The notes beneath the pieces were generated by a model. That model did not search any database, was not told the DNA's origin, and saw nothing but the letters and a program-made list of their open reading frames with translations. Shown one piece after another: positions 26,978-35,950 of a stretch of DNA of 64,000 nucleotides. This DNA is from CBDBIG01 sp965205845 [NCBI: bacterium] (GTDB lineage: Bacteria > SAR324), in the NCBI GenBank assembly GCA_965205845.1, contig CBDBIG010000002.1, positions 124,001 to 188,000 of the forward strand, written 5' to 3'. The first letter of the stretch is position 1. Each line of letters begins with the position of its first letter. The translations under genes and the position numbers were made by a program.

Positions 26978-27781
26978 TTAGCGTCCTTTAAATACAGGGG
27001 TTCTTTTTTCAACGAAGGCTTCCACGCCTTCGCGGTGGTCTTCGGTTTCGCCACAGCGGTTATGGGTATCGGCTTCGCGCTCAAGCATGGTTCTAAAATC
27101 ACACACAGCAGAAAGGTTAATATTTTCTTTCATGTAACGATAACTCACCAGGGGACCATTTGCCAGTTTGGTCGCCCATTCCAAGGCTTTTTCCATCAAA
27201 CTTTCCCCATTGCACACCACATTAACCAGACCTTTTTGCTCTGCTTCCTCAGCACCCATAACCTCGGCAAAAAAGAACAACTCCTTCGCTTTGGCCAACC
27301 CGACCAATTGGGTTAAAAGCCAGGTGGTCCCATAGTCGCCCCCATAGCCCACGCGGGCATAGGCCGTGCTAAAGCGTGCCGTATCGGCCGCAATGCGCAA
27401 ATCGCAAGAAAGCGCAATACCCAAACCAGCCCCAGCAGCAGCACCATTCACAGCCGCAATGGTGGGCTTGTTTAAGCTGTGCAGCAGCCAAGGAAAGCGA
27501 TGCCTTTTACGCAACACATCAATTTTGGTTTCGAGGCTTGCCTCGGCTGCGCCCGTCATTTCGGTGCGCGAATTCATCGCAAAGACATCGCCTCCCGCAC
27601 AAAAACCACGCCCCGTCCCCGTGAGTAATACAGCCCCAATCCCAGCATCTTCGGCGACACTCTCCAATACCGCCACCGCAGCATCGTTCATGTTTAAGGT
27701 CAGTGCGTTGAGTTTTTCTGGACGGTTCATGGTAATCACGGCCACACGCCCTTGTTTTTCAACCAATAATTCTTCGCTCAT
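26978..27781 (-). CDS. Enoyl-CoA hydratase/isomerase family protein (isomerase-like)
   Basis: Crotonase-fold enzyme, 267 aa. N-terminal VAVITMNRPEKLNAL, oxyanion-hole segment GRGFCAGGDVFAM and NGAAAGAGLGIALSCDLRIAA are present. The two catalytic Glu of true hydratases are missing: the first is Gly in AGLGIALSCD, the second region reads YARVGYGGDYGTTWLL with an Asp as in isomerase-type members. Isomerase or a different acyl-CoA reaction is therefore more likely than hydration. First of three crotonases on this strand within 6 kb. Confidence 0.88.
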   Translation of the reverse strand: MSEELLVEKQGRVAVITMNRPEKLNALTLNMNDAAVAVLESVAEDAGIGAVLLTGTGRGFCAGGDVFAMNSRTEMTGAAEASLETKIDVLRKRHRFPWLLHSLNKPTIAAVNGAAAGAGLGIALSCDLRIAADTARFSTAYARVGYGGDYGTTWLLTQLVGLAKAKELFFFAEVMGAEEAEQKGLVNVVCNGESLMEKALEWATKLANGPLVSYRYMKENINLSAVCDFRTMLEREADTHNRCGETEDHREGVEAFVEKRTPVFKGR

Positions 27782-27807
27782 TGTCTAAGGTGTTCTCTGT
27801 TTAAGGG

Positions 27808-28749
27808 TTACCAAGTGTAGTTACCTGTTAGCCTGAGCTGCTCAAGCATCTCTAAAATATCCCAGGCCGTTGTCTGTTCAAAATCTGCATCGGAAGGCAA
27901 ATGGCCTGCTTTTTGTTCTGCTTCAAACCATTGCCTACGCTTTTCCATAAACACTTTGGTATCCATGGGTTTCCCAATCCGAAAAATAATCTTATCTTGC
28001 ACGGGGCGTTCATCCTCCATGCGATCCTTTGGTGGCAGGTGGTTGCCCTGCATGCTCACCAACATGGCGTAATCAAAGGTCGACAAATAGGACCTAACTT
28101 CGCGCACAGGGACGTTTTTCGCTCCTTTTTTCCAACGCCCTCCCAAGGGGAAGAGCACAAAAACCTTCCCCTCGCGTTTTAAGCGTAGCATCGTACGAAA
28201 CGCCGCACGATTAATGCGAGAGGCTTGTTGTACAAGCAGGTTGTGAGCCTCAATTTCCGCTTGGGTGGGGTTATCTCCCAATTGAGGGGCCTCACGTCGC
28301 GGCGAAATAATGAGCCTTGCGTATTTTTCAGAAAACATTTTGACCAACTCGGAGGACTCATTCAGTTTTCTGCCCGCAATGTACACCAAGCGATCTAAAA
28401 AATCTTGATATCCCTCACCGCTTAAACTTACCAAGGTGTTAAAGGTGGGCACATCAAAATTTCCACGATGCTCGGGCAGCAATAGTACGCTTTTCCCCCG
28501 CTTTATTTTCTCAAGACATTTTCCAATGTTTTCTAAGCCTTCCACCCTAGAACCAGGCAAAAACAACTTGGCCGTCAAATCTTCAAGCAGTTTACGCTCC
28601 TTGGTAATGGCTGCTTGAAATACATTTTCTGGAGTGATAACACGGTTTTGATTTGGTGTGTAAGCAGTTAGCATTCCTTGTAAAGCGTGTTCAAAAATTG
28701 CTTCAATACCCTCTTTGGAACGTCGTTTAAATTGTTGTAACGCATCCAT
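27808..28749 (-). CDS. Glycerolipid acyltransferase (PlsC/GPAT superfamily)
   Basis: 313-aa acyltransferase. The catalytic H-x4-D motif is seen in LLPEHRGNFDVPTF (about 92-105); FVLFPLGGRWKKG (about 200) replaces the usual FPEGTR block. No signal peptide or clear membrane helix, so peripheral membrane association is likely. It probably transfers acyl groups to glycerol-3-phosphate or lysophosphatidate. Lies 27 bases upstream of the crotonase on the same strand, consistent with lipid metabolism. Confidence 0.75.
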   Translation of the reverse strand: MDALQQFKRRSKEGIEAIFEHALQGMLTAYTPNQNRVITPENVFQAAITKERKLLEDLTAKLFLPGSRVEGLENIGKCLEKIKRGKSVLLLPEHRGNFDVPTFNTLVSLSGEGYQDFLDRLVYIAGRKLNESSELVKMFSEKYARLIISPRREAPQLGDNPTQAEIEAHNLLVQQASRINRAAFRTMLRLKREGKVFVLFPLGGRWKKGAKNVPVREVRSYLSTFDYAMLVSMQGNHLPPKDRMEDERPVQDKIIFRIGKPMDTKVFMEKRRQWFEAEQKAGHLPSDADFEQTTAWDILEMLEQLRLTGNYTW

Positions 28750-28826
28750 ATAATTCTTATTTTTTTGCCTGCTTTTTTAAAAACTATGCACGATTTACGC
28801 GTACGCACACGCATCGGTGCAACCCG

Positions 28827-29657
28827 CTAACCTTGACGCTTTGGGTCGAGATAATCCGCCAAGGCATCTCCCAGCAAATTAAACCCTAACACGGTGAGCA
28901 TAATGGCCAAACCTGGAAAAATAGAGACATGGGGTGCCTCTTCTAACACGCGTCTCCCTTCTGCAAGCATGGCACCCCAACTGGGCGTACCCGGTGCCGC
29001 ACCAAGACCTAAAAAACTTAAACTAGCCTCAGCCAAAATGGCTGCTGCGATGGCAAACGAAGCCTGCACTAACACAGGTGCCAACACATTGGGAAACACA
29101 CAGCGGGCGGCCAGATACAGCGGGCCACAGCCCATGGCGTGTGCAGCCAAAACGTAGTCGTACTCTTTAACCTGTAAGGTTTGGGCGCGCACCAAGCGCG
29201 CAAACCCTGTCCACCCTAGCACACAAAGGGCAATGATTACGTTCTCTAAGCCGGGACCCAACATAGCAGCCAGGGCAATGGCCAGCAATAACCCTGGAAA
29301 TGCCAACAACACATCGACACAGCGCATACACAGCTGTTCAATCCAACCACCAGCCAAACCTGCCAGCAAACCTACCGCAATGCCAATGCCAGCCGAAATT
29401 CCTGTGGAAACCAAACCCACCAGCAAAGAAATACGCGCACCATACAAAATGCGACTCAAAATGTCGCCACCTTGCTCATCTTGACCCAATAAATGATTGG
29501 AACTGGGAAGGCTTAATGAGCCCAGCAACTCCAAGGCTTGAGGCGGATGCGGCGCCAACCATGGTGCCAACAAAGCAGGGACAAGCAACCCAGTCCCCAG
29601 CAAGGTGGCTAACACCCACACCCGGACCGCGGCTTTATTTACCCTTAAATTGCCCAT
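28827..29657 (-). CDS. Oligopeptide/dipeptide-type ABC transporter permease (DppC-like)
   Basis: Inner-membrane permease, 276 aa, with an N-terminal helix and five to six further membrane segments. The ligand-loop segment HLLGQDEQGGDILSRILYGAR and the EAA motif region YVLAAHAMGCGPLYLAARCVFPN are typical of the DppC/OppC group. Second of two permease genes; the ATPases and binding protein that complete the system are not in the window. Confidence 0.9.
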   Translation of the reverse strand: MGNLRVNKAAVRVWVLATLLGTGLLVPALLAPWLAPHPPQALELLGSLSLPSSNHLLGQDEQGGDILSRILYGARISLLVGLVSTGISAGIGIAVGLLAGLAGGWIEQLCMRCVDVLLAFPGLLLAIALAAMLGPGLENVIIALCVLGWTGFARLVRAQTLQVKEYDYVLAAHAMGCGPLYLAARCVFPNVLAPVLVQASFAIAAAILAEASLSFLGLGAAPGTPSWGAMLAEGRRVLEEAPHVSIFPGLAIMLTVLGFNLLGDALADYLDPKRQG

Positions 29658-29724
29658 GCCAGCGTTTGCTCAATCCTTAGCGTAATGTAACCAAAAAAGA
29701 TTCGCGCAAAAACCCCAGTGGTTG

Positions 29725-30642
29725 CTAACGCGAATGTTGAATCCGTGGATCTATCACCTGATACAGCATATCGGCCACCATATTAAACCCCATATACACC
29801 AAAGCAATCAACAAAACACACCCTTGCACCAAGGGGTAGTCGCGATTAAACACACCTTGCAACAGCAGTTGTCCGAGCCCTGGCCAGCCAAAAATACTTT
29901 CGGTGATCACAGCCCCCGAAAGCAGGGCCCCCGACTGCAAAGCCAGCACGGTAATCACGGGAATAAGTGCGTTGGGCAAAGCGTGATGCCACACAACGCC
30001 CAAATTGCTTTGCCCTTTGGCCTTGGCTTGGCGAATATAGTCTTGCTGCAATGCTTCCACCAACCCAATGCGTACCATGCGTGCCAGTACCGCCGCCAGG
30101 GATGCCCCCAGGGTAAACGCAGGCAAAATCAAGTGCCCTAACCCACCACGTCCCCCCACAGGCAACCAGTCGAGGTGAATCGAAAACGCCAAAATAAGCA
30201 AAGGCCCCAGCCAAAAATTGGGCATCGCGACCCCCAAGGCAGCAAACACACCCGCCAAATTATCCCACCAGCCACCACGTCCCAACGCCGCCACAATGCC
30301 CAGTGGAAACGCCAACATTGTGGCAAAAAACATTCCACCCAGAGCCAGTTCGAGAGTGGCCGGCAAACGCTCCCACACCAGTTGGCTTACAGGGCGCTGC
30401 GATTGCAAACTCACCCCCATGTCGCCTGTGACCAGACGAGTAATGTAGCGTACGTACTGCTTCCACAAGGGTAGATCCAAGCCCAGTGCTTGCCTAAGGG
30501 CAGCTTTATCCGCCGCCACGGCCTGTTCACCAAGCATTAAATCCACAGGATCGCCCGGGGTTAAATGCAGCAAAAAAAACACCACGCTTGCGGTGGCAAG
30601 GGCCAGGGGAAGGCTTGCGACCAGTCTTCGTACAATCAACAT
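29725..30642 (-). CDS. Oligopeptide/dipeptide-type ABC transporter permease (DppB-like)
   Basis: 305 aa from ATG 30642; the frame extends to 30714, but DppB proteins begin with the basic segment followed by the first helix, here LIVRRLVASLPLALATAS. Then the family signatures LTPGDPVDLMLGEQA, the EAA region RQAKAKGQSNLGVVWHHALPNALIPV, and PLVQGCVLLIALVYMGFN near the end. It precedes the DppC-like gene by 67 bases. Substrate could be peptide, nickel or opine; not resolvable. Confidence 0.9.
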   Translation of the reverse strand: MLIVRRLVASLPLALATASVVFFLLHLTPGDPVDLMLGEQAVAADKAALRQALGLDLPLWKQYVRYITRLVTGDMGVSLQSQRPVSQLVWERLPATLELALGGMFFATMLAFPLGIVAALGRGGWWDNLAGVFAALGVAMPNFWLGPLLILAFSIHLDWLPVGGRGGLGHLILPAFTLGASLAAVLARMVRIGLVEALQQDYIRQAKAKGQSNLGVVWHHALPNALIPVITVLALQSGALLSGAVITESIFGWPGLGQLLLQGVFNRDYPLVQGCVLLIALVYMGFNMVADMLYQVIDPRIQHSR

Positions 30643-30703
30643 GAAACCTAAAAGCACCTTTTTAAGCCGAATAAACCACTGCCTTTTTCTACTAAAATAA
30701 ACC

Positions 30704-31406
30704 ATGGCTGGCAAGCATCATGTGGCACAGATACGAGATGAAGCCCATTGTTTTGAGATTTTTTTGCGCGATCCAGAATTTCATGTACTGCTTAAAAACA
30801 CAGCCGAAACGGGCATTAGCCTTCCATCCATTGTTATCTCGAACGCAGAGAACCACAATGGGTATGTGGTAAGGGATGGTAACAGGCGCATTGCTGCCTT
30901 AAAATTGCTTGCCAACCCCGGCCTATGCCCTCCTTCACTAATAGGCAAAAAGGGGGGTATTGAAGCCCGTGCCCGTGCCAACCCGCCAGCCGACGTGAAT
31001 GCCATCGACTGCTTTTTTACCAATGACGAAAAGACCCTAAAAGAGGAACTTACAAAAGTTCATCACCGGCAAACACGCGAGATAGGGGCCGAACAAACAG
31101 CCCTACTCCAAGCGAAAGAGGCCTATGAAAACGGGGTGTCCCATTTCTGTCGCGATGCCTACGCCATCATCGTTTATGGGCGATCCCATGGCTTCACACT
31201 CTTCAAAAGAACGTTTGCCATCTCACATCTGCAAGATTTTTTTGTTAAGGCCTTTGTGCGAGAGGTGGAATATCCGCATTCCTCAAGACAAAACCTCGAT
31301 CATGATAGACCACCCTCAGCAAAAACAAGTACTCGCCCTGTTACTCCGTGTTCTTAATAACATTCAAGACGGGCGAGTTTATGTGACGGCAAACCCCCCA
31401 AGGTAA
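30704..31406 (+). pseudogene. ParB/sulfiredoxin-like domain protein with a probable frameshift near its 3' end
   Basis: From ATG 30704 the N-terminal 90 residues resemble the ParB-like fold, with GYVVRDGNRRIAALKLL as the DGNRR nucleotide-binding motif. After about residue 185 the frame becomes unconvincing and stops at 31355, while another frame continues with IMIDHPQQKQVLALLLRV to TAA at 31404. A single-base shift near 31260-31290 would join them into about 230 aa. Proteins with this lone domain occur in plasmids, phages and defence islands. Divergent from dppB. Confidence 0.55.
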
Positions 31407-31455
31407 AACGCGAGAAGTCGCCACCACTTGCCCGCGCTTGTGCGCCAACGTGGTG

Positions 31456-31481
31456 GCAAAGCATGGGAACGGGGATAGTGG
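31456..31481. repeat. Dispersed 26-bp intergenic repeat, copy 2
   Basis: Inverted relative to copy 1 at 21985-22010, one mismatch. Lies between the ParB-like gene and a crotonase gene. Confidence 0.7.
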
Positions 31482-31498
31482 TATTTAAGCTTGGGTGC

Positions 31499-32284
31499 TT
31501 AAACTTTGCTTTTTTTGCGTTTGATAAATGCATCGAGCATGCGTTGCGGCTCCCCGCTATCATAGCATTGGCGAAAGGCATCAACACCAGCTTGAATACC
31601 TTGGGCTACTTGAGGTTCAAGCCAACTTTCAATGAGGCGTTTTTGGATGCGCACAGCACGAGGGCCTGCACGCAGTAGGTCGTCTAACCAGGTTTGAAGC
31701 AATGCCTCCAACGCTTCTTTTTCCGCCATGCCCTGCAAAAAGCCTATTTTTTCTGCCTCCTGAGCGCAAATTATCTTCCCGCGATACAACAGCTCGCGCG
31801 TTTTTCCCCAGCCGATGAGGTGAGGTAATAGGGCGGCCTCAACCACCGAGGGCAGGCCCACATGGACCTCGGGCATGCCATATTGACTGGCAGTTGAACC
31901 GAGGCGCAAATCGCAACTGGCTGCTAACTCCATGCCTGCACCCAAACAATAACCATGAATGAAGGCGATACTGGGAAAAGGCAGGGCACGCAACAAATGA
32001 CAGCATTGATGGACGCGGGTAATAAACGCCAAGGCCCCTTTTGCATCGCACTGGGACATTTCATGAATATCGGCCCCACCAACAAAAGCACGCTCGCCCG
32101 CACCGCGCACAATTAACACGCGTGCTTCTCGGTTGTGCCGCAAGGTCTCAAGGGCATCAATCAAGGCCTCCATTACCGTGGAGGTAAGCAAATTTAAACG
32201 CTTTTCTAAAACGACCAACTGCAAAACCCCGGGTTGGAGGGTTTGGAGCGTAACATGCTTCCCAAAGGCTTGGTCTTTCGCCAT
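31499..32284 (-). CDS. Enoyl-CoA hydratase family protein with both catalytic Glu
   Basis: Crotonase-fold protein, 261 aa. VGGADIHEM forms the oxyanion hole; GYCLGAGMELAASCDLR supplies the first catalytic Glu and GMPEVHVGLPSVVEA the second, so a genuine hydratase activity is plausible. The GGTQ block of classical hydratases is replaced by SVVEAALLP. Second of three crotonases here; it precedes nothing on this strand until the acyltransferase group, and lies 35 bases downstream of the third crotonase. Confidence 0.88.
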   Translation of the reverse strand: MAKDQAFGKHVTLQTLQPGVLQLVVLEKRLNLLTSTVMEALIDALETLRHNREARVLIVRGAGERAFVGGADIHEMSQCDAKGALAFITRVHQCCHLLRALPFPSIAFIHGYCLGAGMELAASCDLRLGSTASQYGMPEVHVGLPSVVEAALLPHLIGWGKTRELLYRGKIICAQEAEKIGFLQGMAEKEALEALLQTWLDDLLRAGPRAVRIQKRLIESWLEPQVAQGIQAGVDAFRQCYDSGEPQRMLDAFIKRKKSKV

Positions 32285-32319
32285 TCAAATTCCTCCTCTT
32301 TAATGGAGGATGTAAAAAA

Positions 32320-33138
32320 CTACGCGGGAGGGCGCCCGTGCTTTTTGCGCTCGTCCTCGCGTGCAAAAAAGGCGTCAATGGCTTGGCGGTGTTCTGCTGA
32401 GGTTTGAACAATCGATTGTGTAATCGCAATCACATCCAAAAATTCGGGCAATTGCATGGTAGCTGCCTGCTTTAAAATGCGCTTGGTTAAGCGCAAAGCC
32501 ACTGGGGGTTTGGAGGCAATGTTACGGGCGAGCGCCAGGGTCTCTTCCATCAGTTTTTCGGGCTTAACCACCGTAAGCACAAGGCCCAATTCAAGAGCTT
32601 CTTGGGCTTTTATAAGGCGCCCTGTAAACGTGAGCTCCGCGGCACGTTGGTAGCCTAACAAGCGGGTTAAATACCACGATCCGCCATCGCCAGGAATAAT
32701 GCCAAGGTTTAAAAAGGTTTCCCCAAACATGGCTTGGGTTGAGGCAATGCGTATGTCACACATCATGGCAAAATCGCACCCCGCCCCAATGGCATGGCCG
32801 TTGACAGCCGCAATAATGGGCACATCCATTTTAGACAACGCCAAGGGAATCCGCTGAATACCACGCCGATAGTTCTCTTGCAGGGCACCCGGGCCCCCTT
32901 TAAACTCTTTAGAACGCTCACGCATGGCTTTGACATTCCCCCCCGAGGAAAAACTCTTACCCTCAGCTGTCAAAATCATTACCGATACATCATCATCGCA
33001 TTGCACCTCGTGGCAGGCACGCTCAATTTCACCAATGGCCAATTCGCCGCTAATTGAATTGCGAGTTTCGGGCATGTTTAAGGTAAGGGTGGCGATGCGG
33101 TTCGATACGTCCAGTTTAATGCACTGATAATTGCTCAT
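32320..33138 (-). CDS. Enoyl-CoA hydratase/isomerase family protein
   Basis: Crotonase-fold protein, 272 aa. IATLTLNMPETRNSIS, FSSGGNVKAM (oxyanion hole) and GHAIGAGCDFAMMCDIRIAS are clear. The first catalytic Glu is Asp in AGCDFAMM; the second region LGIIPGDGGSWYLTRLLG has the Asp-Gly-Gly arrangement of isomerase-like members. Upstream of the 31499-32284 crotonase with 35 bases between, probably one transcript. Confidence 0.88.
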   Translation of the reverse strand: MSNYQCIKLDVSNRIATLTLNMPETRNSISGELAIGEIERACHEVQCDDDVSVMILTAEGKSFSSGGNVKAMRERSKEFKGGPGALQENYRRGIQRIPLALSKMDVPIIAAVNGHAIGAGCDFAMMCDIRIASTQAMFGETFLNLGIIPGDGGSWYLTRLLGYQRAAELTFTGRLIKAQEALELGLVLTVVKPEKLMEETLALARNIASKPPVALRLTKRILKQAATMQLPEFLDVIAITQSIVQTSAEHRQAIDAFFAREDERKKHGRPPA

Positions 33139-33230
33139 GGTTACTTTCTGCCTGTAATAGCGAATGGCTCGAGCACACCGCCGGTGCCCATAACAAATGT
33201 GCCTTTAAGTGAGCAAAAACGCGGAATACA

Positions 33231-33356
33231 TTACGCATTCCAATCAATATGCCCATTCATAGCGTGTTTTTCATCGATTTGTAAAATGTCTGCGCAAAAA
33301 TCCATCAAACTTTGTTCGCCGTTCTGCTGGGCCAGCGCATACAGGCGAATGAACAT
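33231..33356 (-). CDS. 41-aa open frame just downstream of the DNA methyltransferase
   Basis: Begins ATG 33356, 14 bases after the methyltransferase stop, with AAGGGGG as ribosome site, ending at TAA 33231. Product starts MFIRLYALAQQNGEQSLMD. The position is where a cognate restriction endonuclease often starts, so this may be its truncated N terminus or a small regulator. No family recognised. Confidence 0.45.
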   Translation of the reverse strand: MFIRLYALAQQNGEQSLMDFCADILQIDEKHAMNGHIDWNA

Positions 33357-33370
33357 TTTTTGCCCCCTTA

Positions 33371-34129
33371 TCAGCAAAAGGGAGCTGCTCGAAAGCATTC
33401 TTCATAAATGCGTTTTTCCGCAAGTTGGCGGTATTTTGCATCAATCTCAATGCCTATCGCCTCACGCTGATGCAAGATCGACTCAATGAGCGTAGTACCG
33501 CTTCCTACAAAAGGGTCTAATACCGTATCCCCCACAAAACTCAACAACCTAATACATCTACGTGGCAGTTCGCGCGGAAATGGGGCAGGGTGTCCAATGC
33601 GTTTCTTGCTTTCCCCATTAAATGTCCAAACGCCATTTGTCCACGCTAAAAATTCCTCTTTACGAATATCATTTTGCCCTTGGTTTTCCCTTTTCCAGGT
33701 CCCTTTATATAAGATAACAATCAACTCAACAGGAGCAATCACGTAAGGCGCAGAGGCAGACATAAAACTCCCCCATGCTGTGCGCCTTGAGATATTGCCC
33801 TCGTTCCAAACAATGGTCGAGTGATAGTGCCAGCCAACTTCTTTGGCAATGGTGGTTAGGTCGGCACCGACACTTTTTTGCCCTCCTTTGTTTTTGTCCA
33901 GAGGCACATTAAGGGCTAGCCTTCCTGTTGTTTTTGTCCAGCGTAGAGCGTTGGTCAACCAGGTGCGGTTAAAGTTTAGGTAGTGGGCGTAACTTTCCGC
34001 ATCATTCATGGTGTTGTAGGCAATGCCCACATTGTAAGGTGGGGAGGTAATCGTTAAGTCAACACATTCTGCAGCTAACACATGAGGCTTTAAACAATCG
34101 CCCAAAATCAAGCGGTATCTCCCTTTCAT
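33371..34129 (-). CDS. Site-specific DNA methyltransferase (beta-type, TSPPY motif)
   Basis: N4-cytosine or N6-adenine DNA methyltransferase, 252 aa from ATG 34129. Catalytic motif IV TSPPYNVG comes first and the SAM motif LDPFVGSGTTLIE last, giving the beta-class order. The frame extends to 34264 but overlaps the HTTM gene and lacks a ribosome site. No restriction enzyme gene is complete beside it; a 41-aa frame follows. Could be a solitary methyltransferase or the surviving half of a restriction-modification pair. Confidence 0.88.
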   Translation of the reverse strand: MKGRYRLILGDCLKPHVLAAECVDLTITSPPYNVGIAYNTMNDAESYAHYLNFNRTWLTNALRWTKTTGRLALNVPLDKNKGGQKSVGADLTTIAKEVGWHYHSTIVWNEGNISRRTAWGSFMSASAPYVIAPVELIVILYKGTWKRENQGQNDIRKEEFLAWTNGVWTFNGESKKRIGHPAPFPRELPRRCIRLLSFVGDTVLDPFVGSGTTLIESILHQREAIGIEIDAKYRQLAEKRIYEECFRAAPFC

Positions 34130-34193
34130 TGACCCACGTCCCCACAAAATGACAGATGCCCTAGGCACCCTTGTGCCTCGAATGAATGCTTTT

Positions 34194-35210
34194 CTACCTG
34201 CGTCGGAATCGGCCTGGAAACAGCAGCTCCCAAAAGTTTGCGACAGCGTTGTCAAGGGTATCAACCACGCGTTCCAGAAAAAGGGAGGGTAGGAACGAGA
34301 GCATCAAGCCCATTAAAAGGAGGTTAAAAGCCAAAGGCCCAAACAAAATACCAAAGCACAGATGTGCCAACATGCTAAGGGCTAACACCCAATAACGCCA
34401 ACCTTTAAGCCATATGAACACTCCAAAAAAGAGTTCGAGCAAACACAGGCCGTACACCAAAAAAGTGCTAAGCCTTGGGCTGGCAAGCAGTGTTTGTAAC
34501 ACGTTGGGCAAAATGGCTTGGTGTAGCAGTGGACGCCATAACAGCTCTTGAGCAAACCAGTCGCCGTGTAAGCGCCTGAGCCCCGAGTAAAAATGGAGCC
34601 CACAAACATGTAACTGAATCAGGCGCAAGCCTATGCCATGCCAAGGATGGTTAAACAGGCTGTGCAAGCCCGCTTGACGTTTGGTTTTGCTGTAATTTTT
34701 AAGAGGCTTGCCCAAGGGCATTTTAAGAACCCACTGCAAACTGAGTTTTTTCCCACAAGGCAAAAAAATGAGATAGAGCAAAGCCATAATGAGCAGGCTG
34801 TCATAACCCGTTGCCATAACGTATGCGGCATCGATATGGAGCACATACGCCAGCAAGGCCAGTGGTGCGCTTAAGGGGGTTGCCACCCCTAAAAGCAATG
34901 CCGTTGCCACAAAAATGGCAAGGCCATGCAAGGTGTTTTGTTTCCATGGTTGCTGCCATAAATGCCCAAGAGAAAAACTCCAGCGTGGGCTAGACGCTTC
35001 GGTTTGGACGACGCTGAGCGAATTTGGCGCCAGATGTACGGCTGCCAAATTAAAGTCGAGGGTATACAAAAAAAGGCTGTACAATAAACTTAGTGCCACC
35101 ACAATGCGTAAAAATGCCCCAAAACCTGTTACAGTTTCAAGGGGTAGCCAAAAGCGAAGCCATGTGCGCAATCCATGCGCCAAACTATTTTGTATAAAAC
35201 GGGAAATCAT
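34194..35210 (-). CDS. HTTM-domain membrane protein
   Basis: Integral membrane protein of the HTTM family (vitamin K carboxylase-related), 339 aa from ATG 35210; upstream in-frame sequence is rejected because it overlaps the preceding gene. Many hydrophobic segments: FGAFLRIVVALSLLYSLFLYT, HGLAIFVATALLLGVATPLS, TFLVYGLCLLELFFGVFIWL and LAFNLLLMGLMLSFLP among them. HLCFGILFG matches the conserved His helix region of the family. It follows a partner membrane protein by 11 bases, the arrangement usual for this family. Confidence 0.78.
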   Translation of the reverse strand: MISRFIQNSLAHGLRTWLRFWLPLETVTGFGAFLRIVVALSLLYSLFLYTLDFNLAAVHLAPNSLSVVQTEASSPRWSFSLGHLWQQPWKQNTLHGLAIFVATALLLGVATPLSAPLALLAYVLHIDAAYVMATGYDSLLIMALLYLIFLPCGKKLSLQWVLKMPLGKPLKNYSKTKRQAGLHSLFNHPWHGIGLRLIQLHVCGLHFYSGLRRLHGDWFAQELLWRPLLHQAILPNVLQTLLASPRLSTFLVYGLCLLELFFGVFIWLKGWRYWVLALSMLAHLCFGILFGPLAFNLLLMGLMLSFLPSLFLERVVDTLDNAVANFWELLFPGRFRRR

Positions 35211-35221
35211 GGCGATGTTCG

Positions 35222-35950
35222 CTACCTTTTGCGTTTTGCAGGTTTTTGGCGGGGTGTATATGGTGTCCACAACTGGGTTAGTGGATCGAAATGCCCTACT
35301 TTTTGGCGATACATTTCGAGCACTGGGGGGGTGGTTGGTATGCGAAGCAATGTGTTGCGTTCCCAACGCCAATGGGCTGAAAACAATTCAATCCGCAAGG
35401 GTTGGCGGGGTAACTGTAGTGCCAAGTGCTTTACCAAGGCTTGTTGCGCATGCTGCTGCTGGGGGGCGGTTACTAAAAAACTGCTTTGACGCCAGCGTTG
35501 CAAGCGCAAAAAGGGGGTAACATTCTTTCCAGGAAACTCCCCTGTAACCACACTTTTATCTTGACGGTAAATTTTAAAAGCCAAAAAATCTTCGCTCTCA
35601 CGCTGCCACGCTTGCAGACCAAAGCTGTCTGTGGTGTGCAAATAGGGTAAGTAGCCCAACCAAGGTTGTGGGGGTATACCCAGCACACGGTTTTGTCCTG
35701 CTGGCAACACAAACCCAAGCAGCACGTGTCCTGCTGCTAAAAAAGTCAATGGCAAGGTAAAATAAGCTCTGTATTTTCCCCAGAGCTTCCCCACGGTAAA
35801 GCTTGAAGCACGCCACCATGCCACCAAGATAAACCAAAGCGCATCCGTGCTTTGGATGAGCCCTCTCTCAAAGCGCAACATGCCCTGAACAATCCCGCGC
35901 CCTATTTCGGACGCTCTTTTTTTTAAAGTAAAACCCCTCCTCATTTTCAT
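35222..35950 (-). CDS. HTTM-associated membrane protein (DUF5819-like)
   Basis: 242 aa. A basic N terminus, one membrane helix at about 65-90 (YFTLPLTFLAAGHVLLGFV), then a soluble extracytoplasmic part with several Trp/Arg-rich strands and a basic tail. Assigned mainly from context: small single-helix proteins of the DUF5819 type are commonly encoded directly before HTTM genes. Stops 11 bases before the HTTM start, so probably translationally coupled. Confidence 0.55.
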   Translation of the reverse strand: MKMRRGFTLKKRASEIGRGIVQGMLRFERGLIQSTDALWFILVAWWRASSFTVGKLWGKYRAYFTLPLTFLAAGHVLLGFVLPAGQNRVLGIPPQPWLGYLPYLHTTDSFGLQAWQRESEDFLAFKIYRQDKSVVTGEFPGKNVTPFLRLQRWRQSSFLVTAPQQQHAQQALVKHLALQLPRQPLRIELFSAHWRWERNTLLRIPTTPPVLEMYRQKVGHFDPLTQLWTPYTPRQKPAKRKR

